The notes under the pieces were generated by a model. That model made no database searches. It was given only the letters and a program-made list of their open reading frames with translations, and was not told the DNA's origin. From Toxonevra muliebris (Eukaryota; Arthropoda; Insecta; Diptera; Pallopteridae): a DNA stretch of 64,000 nucleotides. Below, piece by piece: positions 58,430 to 64,000 of this stretch (positions within the stretch are counted from its first letter, which is position 1; the number at the start of each line of letters is the position of its first letter). The translations under genes and the position numbers were made by a program. Where the stretch lies: contig OY829329.1 of assembly GCA_963691655.1 (NCBI GenBank), positions 79,540,613-79,604,612 of the forward strand. Reading direction: 5' to 3'.

Positions 58430-61316
58430 ATGAGAAATTTATTCAGTTTAACACTGCTGTGGCTGGTTTGCTATTTAAGCGTTGGACATTCTTCTTGGCT
58501 TTTTGGCAAAAAGAAATCATTGTCACCAGTGATTTTTGGTAAGTATAACAATTGTATAAAATCAATTTATTTATTTATTTTTTGTGTGTTTAATAGTTAT
58601 TAGTTATCTAGCATTGTATTCATTAGTTTATGTCTAAGACCTGATAATATTTATCACCTATTTTTAAGTTTAAAGTAGACAAAATTTTAATTCAAAGATA
58701 GTACTTTATGCACTTTTTAGTTAAAAGAATGAGTATCCTGAGAGGGTTACATTTTATAATACCAATAAAAGGCTTAATGACTTTCATTCTTTGTTAAGTT
58801 CACGAATTGCTTGTCTTTCGTAATAGGAAAAATAGTCACATCAATTTGCATTCATCTAAAAAAAAAAGCATAAGTTTCTTATGTTGTGTTACGTTACAAT
58901 CAGATTTAAAATCTTAATTGTTTGCTTATAATTTAGCTTTGACTAATTTTTATTAAAAAATAAAAGCTAAATTATATTCACCACTTTTGGAAGAGAACAC
59001 CGAGTCCATAACTAGTCGCAGTGAACTCTCACTCGAATTTCTTACTCCTTTTTGATGCACTCTCGTGCACACAAAATCATCAAAATCATTTTTTTCCATT
59101 TGGCTTAAATGGAAATATTTGCTCCGTTTTACTAAATTTGCTTAGATGCAACTTCTAAAAACGTATTTGAGTCATTATTATTATTATTTTTTTTTTAAAT
59201 ACCTAAAAATTTCAGAAAATTAAGCTTATACCCGATTTTTTAGTCATCTTCTCTCAGTGAAAGTGTTTTTTATTTATTTATTTAAGCAACAAATTTTTGA
59301 ATTCGCTTCAAATGATCCCTCATGCGAATACAGGCTTTAATATGTTTACAGGTCCTATGTGTCAATCATAGAGTATATGAGCAAAGATTAAGAGAGTCGA
59401 CGTTCGGTGTAGATATTTTTTCATATAAATGTATGTGGATCGCGGTCATACAAGTTAACAGAGACGTCGGCTGTCTCATGTGTTCTCTGGTGTCAGTCTC
59501 CCCCTTGATAAATAGGTACGCATATAAATAATCAATTTTTAGTGCAATGACAAAACAGATGATAAAAATGTTTTGCAAATTTTATAACTATTGTATTGTA
59601 TAGCAAATGTAAGTTAACTACGCATCAATTAACTTCGAAGATTAAGGGAATTATGAAGCGGAAACAAAATTTATAAATATTTGTATTTACCAAATATATG
59701 AGTCATTCAATATAATGTGCTCTAAAAACAAACCAATTAAAGTAACTAAATTTGAAATGTTTTATCATTTGTGTTGCATATGTGGTTTTTATTATTATTA
59801 TCGTATTTCATTGTGTGATTTGTCATGATTTTATTTGATATGCATATCTGTTTACGTATACATTACTGCAGCAACATGGTCATATCCAGTGACTTGACCT
59901 CAGATCTAATCAGTGATATTATATATTGTATCCTATTTTAATATCTGTAGGTAACCCTTAGCTCAGTCTATGAATTATAACTTTCACTTTTCTCTCACTT
60001 TATGCAGTGCCCGGTGATGGCGGCAGCCAAGTAGAAGCCAAACTCAATAGAACCTCAGTGCCCTATTATTGTGCGAAAAAATCGGATTGGTACAGTTTAT
60101 GGCTGAATTTGGAATTGATGGTCATACCTGCTGTCTATTGTTGGGTAGACAATGTCAAGCTATCTTATGATAAAATCACACGCACTACAAGTAATACGCG
60201 AGGCGTTGATATACGCATACCTGGCTGGGGTGATTCGGAAGTAGTCGAATGGATTGATCCAACGCATAATAAAGCAGGTGCTTACTTCAAGGATATTGCA
60301 AATATGCTGGTGGGGATGGGCTATGAACGCAAAAAGAATATACGCGGAGCACCTTATGATTTTCGCAAAGCACCAAGTAAATAAACATTTATTATATATA
60401 TATATGTTTTCTTTAACTTACTAACTTAATATTTTCTTGGGATTAGATGAGAATCAACAATTTTTCATCAATTTAAAGGAACTGGTTGAGGATACCTATG
60501 AAATGAATGACCAGACTCCTATCACTTTTATAACTCACAGTATGGGTAGTCCAATGGCGCTCGTATTTCTACAACATCAGCCGTCGTCTTGGAAGCGCAA
60601 GTATGTGAAGAGGCAAATAAGTCTCGCTGGTGCATGGGCAGGTAGTATGAAGGCGGTAAAAGTGTTTGCTATGGGTATGTATGACAATAATTAGATCACT
60701 TTTCGAATAATTTTTAATCTCCCTCTTTCTTCCAGGTGATGATTTAGATTCATACTTCTTAAGTGGCAAAGTTTTAAAAGCTGAGCAAATAACAAATCCT
60801 TCTTCAGCCTGGCTGTTACCATCACCACTTTTCTGGAAGCCTTCGGAAGTACTTGTAGAATCGCTAAATCGCAATTACACTATGTCACAATTGCAGGAAT
60901 TTTTTGAAGATATTGATTATAATATTGGTTGGGAAATGCGTAAAGATACTCTATATTATACAATGAATTTCAACCCACCAGATGTTGAGCTGCATTGTTT
61001 GTATGGTGACAATCTGGATACAGTCGAAAGGTGCAATGTTTTTATTATTTTTAATTTTTCACAATAAATTTTTTTTACTATTTTTTTTTTTCTTAGATTG
61101 CATTATAAAAAAGATGTAACTTCCGATGATTCACCAAAACTTATAATGGGCAACGGTGATGGCACCGTCAATACACGTTCTTTGCGCGCTTGCCACTCTT
61201 GGGTGGGCTATCAAAAGATGAACATTTCAAATATGGCTTTATCAGGTGTAGATCACATGGGTATTTTGGTGCATCAAGATGTTATGAATTACATTAAATC
61301 CGTGCTCACAATATAA
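58430..61316 (+). CDS. Lysosomal phospholipase A2 group XV / LCAT-like enzyme, intact copy
   Basis: Secreted or lysosomal lipase of the LCAT family, most like PLA2G15 (LPLA2/LCAT3), which hydrolyses or transacylates phospholipids. Exons: 58430-58538, 60008-60376, 60447-60674, 60736-61030, 61097-61316 (TAA); 406 residues, close to the 412 of the human enzyme. Exon 1 encodes a signal peptide (MRNLFSLTLLWLVCYLSVGH). Downstream lie VPGDGGSQVEAKL, the lid/disulphide region YYCAKKSDWYSLWLNLEL...CWVDN, and RGAPYDFRKAPNEN. The nucleophile Ser191 is in THSMGS, Asp355 in GNGDGTVN and His387 in VDHMG. ELHCLYGDNLDTVER also matches the family. The 1.5-kb first intron differs from the short later introns. 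ATG context AAAGCAAAATG is good. The upstream tandem copy is decayed, so this is the functional member in the window. Human and most insect enzymes have AHSMG; here it is THSMG. Confidence 0.95.
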
Positions 61317-61497
61317 ATTTTATTCTCTCTAACAATCTTTAGTCTTAATTTTTTAGTTTTTTGCAATTTTAAGTCTGATTATAATATGTATAATTAATGA
61401 CAAATATGTAATTGTGTATACGTAAATTTGTATCTTATTATTAGTAAACATATGTTATAAAGTTGTAAATTAGTAACCAAGACAGCTTCAAGTTTTA

Positions 61498-61503
61498 AAT
61501 AAA
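61498..61503 (+). terminator. Polyadenylation signal AATAAA of phospholipase copy 2
   Basis: The hexamer lies about 180 nt downstream of the TAA at 61314-61316. Confidence 0.5.
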
Positions 61504-61509
61504 TTTTCC

Positions 61510-62980
61510 CTTTAGCTATTTAAAAATCTATTTTATTCATTTGCTAAATATGTTTGTAAATCCATTGTAAGATTGCACTTTATTTTTTTTTTTTTTAATA
61601 AAATTAAAATAATTCAAGAACGAAGGTATATGTATACAGCCGTGAATAAACAAATTGCACAAACTGCAGCTAAATTACCCTACCGGCAACTCAGCAAACT
61701 TTTAATCTAACTATTTCCACTAGAGGTGGTTGATACTTGGATTACTTTTAATGGAGCCAACTAAGTATTTTAACATTGCGATGTCATAGGCAGTAGTCAA
61801 TTGTCCGACTATACATGACTTTTCAGCTAACTAAAAGTTAGTTGCTTAGAAGTTAGCTAAAAGTTGTCTAATTTATAGTTAGCTTAATATAAAAATACAA
61901 AAAATTATATGCAAAATTAAATCTCTTCAACAAAAAAGGGAACAAATTTTCTTGCTGTGTTAGTGTACACATAATTTTTATATCAAAAACGGTTGTGAAA
62001 TATATTTAAATATCAATGGAATAGTGGAGCATATCAAAAGTTGTTTTTATTTAAAATTTTTGAACGAATTTACCCAACAGCCCAAAAGCGTTCCCGTACT
62101 CAAAAAAATTGCAAATGAGAGCGAAACACAAAACAGCCCGCACTTTTTTTTCTGGTAAAAATGGTAAAAGTGTCAAACAATCAGCTGTTTTGCTTTTGCG
62201 AAAATATATTGGCGATGAAGATTCTTCAGAAGTAGTCAGGCGAATAATTTATGTTTAATTTGTCCTTATTTATTTATTTTCTTGTAAGATTTAACAATTT
62301 TTATTTTATTAAATATCGTAGACACTTTGTTTCTTAAATTTAACTGCCGCTACAATTTGAAGTTTTGTTTCGTGCAAGAAAAGTGCTTTTTTTTTGCGTT
62401 CCCGTACTTTTGTGAATTTTTGTCTATAACAGAGAGGTTTTCCTTTTTAATCTCAGTTTTGTTTACCCTCAGTTTATCAAACTTTACCGAAAAAGTACGG
62501 GAAAAGACCTAATGTCTAACCAGTAAAATGTAACCTTAACGCTAAATTTGTGGTCTAGATTTCATTTTGATTAGTGTTGACTTGGACAGAAATAACACAG
62601 ATTTAAAATGACATGTTCTTTTAAATGGATTTAATTAAATTGAAGAGGAGTTTCAATTTCAAACTTTACTCGCGATGATGGAATTACCATTAGAAAAACA
62701 TTATTATGGTTAGGATTATTTTGTTTCCACTCGGAGGCCCATTGCGATACATTATGAGTCCTTTCATTTTGAGTTTTTCGAACACTATCACGAGCATAAG
62801 TTCACATGGAACCCGAATAATGGTCCTTTGGTTTTGTTAGAAATTGATAATATTTTTTATTATTATTATTACTGTTGTTGAAAGCTTAACAATAATAATA
62901 TGGGGGCACTTTCATATACTCACAGTACTTCCATAAGTCCAACCTCCTCTAGAAATTTTAGTATTTTTTTTTAATCTGTC
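61510..62980. other. Non-coding DNA with repeated CCCGTACT motifs
   Basis: No gene supported. GCGTTCCCGTACT occurs at about 62090 and 62397, and an inverted copy (AGTACGGGAA) at about 62486. This may mark ends of an old inverted-repeat element. Around 61820-61880 there are short AGTTAGCTAAAAGTT repeats. Confidence 0.35.
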
Positions 62981-62984
62981 ATTG

Positions 62985-63095
62985 GATGGCCGTCCAGATG
63001 CTCCTCATTTTTGCCTTAACTAAGTTGCTGGAGGAACCATTATGATTTGGGGATCATTTTCCTAACACGGAGTATGACCGTTAGAATAAAACAAT
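62985..63095 (+). pseudogene. Tc1-like transposase fragment
   Basis: A + strand stretch at 63027-63085 reads AGGTIMIWGSFS and then HGV-PL across a stop, matching the GGGxxMVWGCFS...GVGPL block between the first and second Asp of Tc1 transposases. It is very short and isolated. Confidence 0.5.
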
Positions 63096-63701
63096 AAAAA
63101 AATAGACATTTTTCAATGTCAAAGCATACTCGAAAATGGAAAGAAATTATTTTAAATTGAATTCATGCCAATAATTTGGGCTTTCATACAGAATTATGAT
63201 CCAAAATAAGAAAGAAAGAGAATATCAGCATATAGAAAAATGTCCATAATCCCTATTTTCTTTTTTTCTCAAATTTTTTATAATATTTTCACTATTTTTA
63301 TTAAAAAAATTTCCGCTCAAATATAGCAAGCCGTATCAAGTCGCAAACGCAAAATAAAGCATAAGCACCTCAAGATCATTTATAAAACAGTAATGTAGTA
63401 ATGTAGCGGCGATTCAAATTGCGTATGTGAAACGCGGCCATTGTTATTGCCACACTTTCCCATTAGAGCAGCTGGTTCGGTAGGCAGGCCACATCTTAAA
63501 AGCGGTAAATCACATAAGAGCACTTTTTAAGTCTCAAATCGACAATAGATATGGGTTCTTTAGAGATACTCAAGCTAAAAAAAATATCGGTAAGTGGATG
63601 TAAATGTATTTTATTTGATAGCGAAACTTACAGAAAATTTTATTATGAAATCGAAAAGGATGCTGATTTTTCTTAGGGTCAGTCCAAGCCAACTGATTAA
63701 G

Positions 63702-63958
63702 TGAGCCGTTGCGTGCAAAAGTGGTGTAAGTCAAATCAGATTTTTGAAAATACATTGGTTTTGTAGCAGTGCTGTACAAAATAGGGTTCTTACAAAATTT
63801 ATATTCCCCATATATAGGCAACTTTATAGAACACATATTCAACCTGGAAGTACACCACTTTTATAAGAAGCTAAATGAGGTCAAAATTATTTCCTGAAGG
63901 TGAAAATCCAAATATTAAAAAAAAATGTACTCACACCACTTTTGCACGCAACGGCTCA
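63702..63958 (+). mobile_element. MITE, copy 2
   Basis: 257 bp with near-perfect 30-bp inverted ends (29 of 30). The left begins TGAGCCGTTGCGTGCAAAAG and the right ends CTTTTGCACGCAACGGCTCA. The interior matches the copy at 43374-43626 in reverse orientation. A minus-strand 90-codon frame overlapping it is not a gene. The near-identical ends suggest it is younger than copy 1. TA lies 2-3 bp outside each end, so a TA target is possible but not shown. Confidence 0.85.
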
Positions 63959-64000
63959 TGTAGAAGATTTTTCCACTTTATGGGCACAATACAAAACAAA

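Overview
This window is nuclear DNA of an insect, most probably a higher fly (Diptera, Brachycera). The reasons are short GT-AG introns mixed with multi-kilobase introns, a very AT-rich background, and protein families that read like fly orthologues, together with decayed mariner, Tc1, pogo-like, RTE-like and RNase H-bearing non-LTR elements. A tephritid-type genome would fit, but I infer that from general character and no single diagnostic sequence proves it. There is no operon, phage, CRISPR array or bacterial feature. Most open reading frames over 60 codons here are chance frames in AT-rich DNA.

The host genes lie mainly at 21-26 kb and 40-61 kb. (1) An ABCG half-transporter gene (+) runs from 21335 to 26102 in eight exons; its first coding exon was not found. 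(2) A second ABCG half-transporter gene (+) runs from 40344 to 50439 and is complete in ten exons (669 codons), including a 39-nt symmetric micro-exon. (3) Cdc23/APC8, a TPR subunit of the anaphase-promoting complex, lies on the minus strand (54604 to 50940) in five exons, 747 residues, with an unusual alanine- and acid-rich C-terminal extension. (4) Two tandem copies of a lysosomal phospholipase A2 / LCAT-like gene (PLA2G15 type) follow on the + strand. The first (55036-56521) keeps all five exons but carries two frameshifting deletions and a nonsense codon, so it is an unprocessed pseudogene. The second (58430-61316) is intact: 406 residues, signal peptide and a Ser-Asp-His triad.

The rest (about 1-21 kb, 26-40 kb, 56-58 kb, 61-64 kb and the large introns) is non-coding and full of transposon remains. 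Several insertions can be delimited by target-site duplications (TSDs): a composite SINE with two tRNA-like heads (32094-32542), a 5'-truncated LINE (38300-39016) with a SINE (39036-39334) inserted beside it, a 5'-truncated RTE-like LINE (28655-29356), and a 500-bp element with 14-bp terminal inverted repeats and an exact 8-bp TSD (44500-44999) that ends 69 bp before an ABCG exon. A 255-bp MITE family is present in two inverted copies (43374 and 63702). Two SINE types here appear to share their 3' tails with two different LINEs in the same window, as in a SINE/LINE partnership. A degenerate minisatellite based on TTTTGGTCTGAA sits in introns of two host genes in opposite orientations.

I do not see a convincing new multigene system. 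The best leads are the composite SINE and its partner LINE, the 500-bp element, the micro-exon and the decaying phospholipase duplicate.
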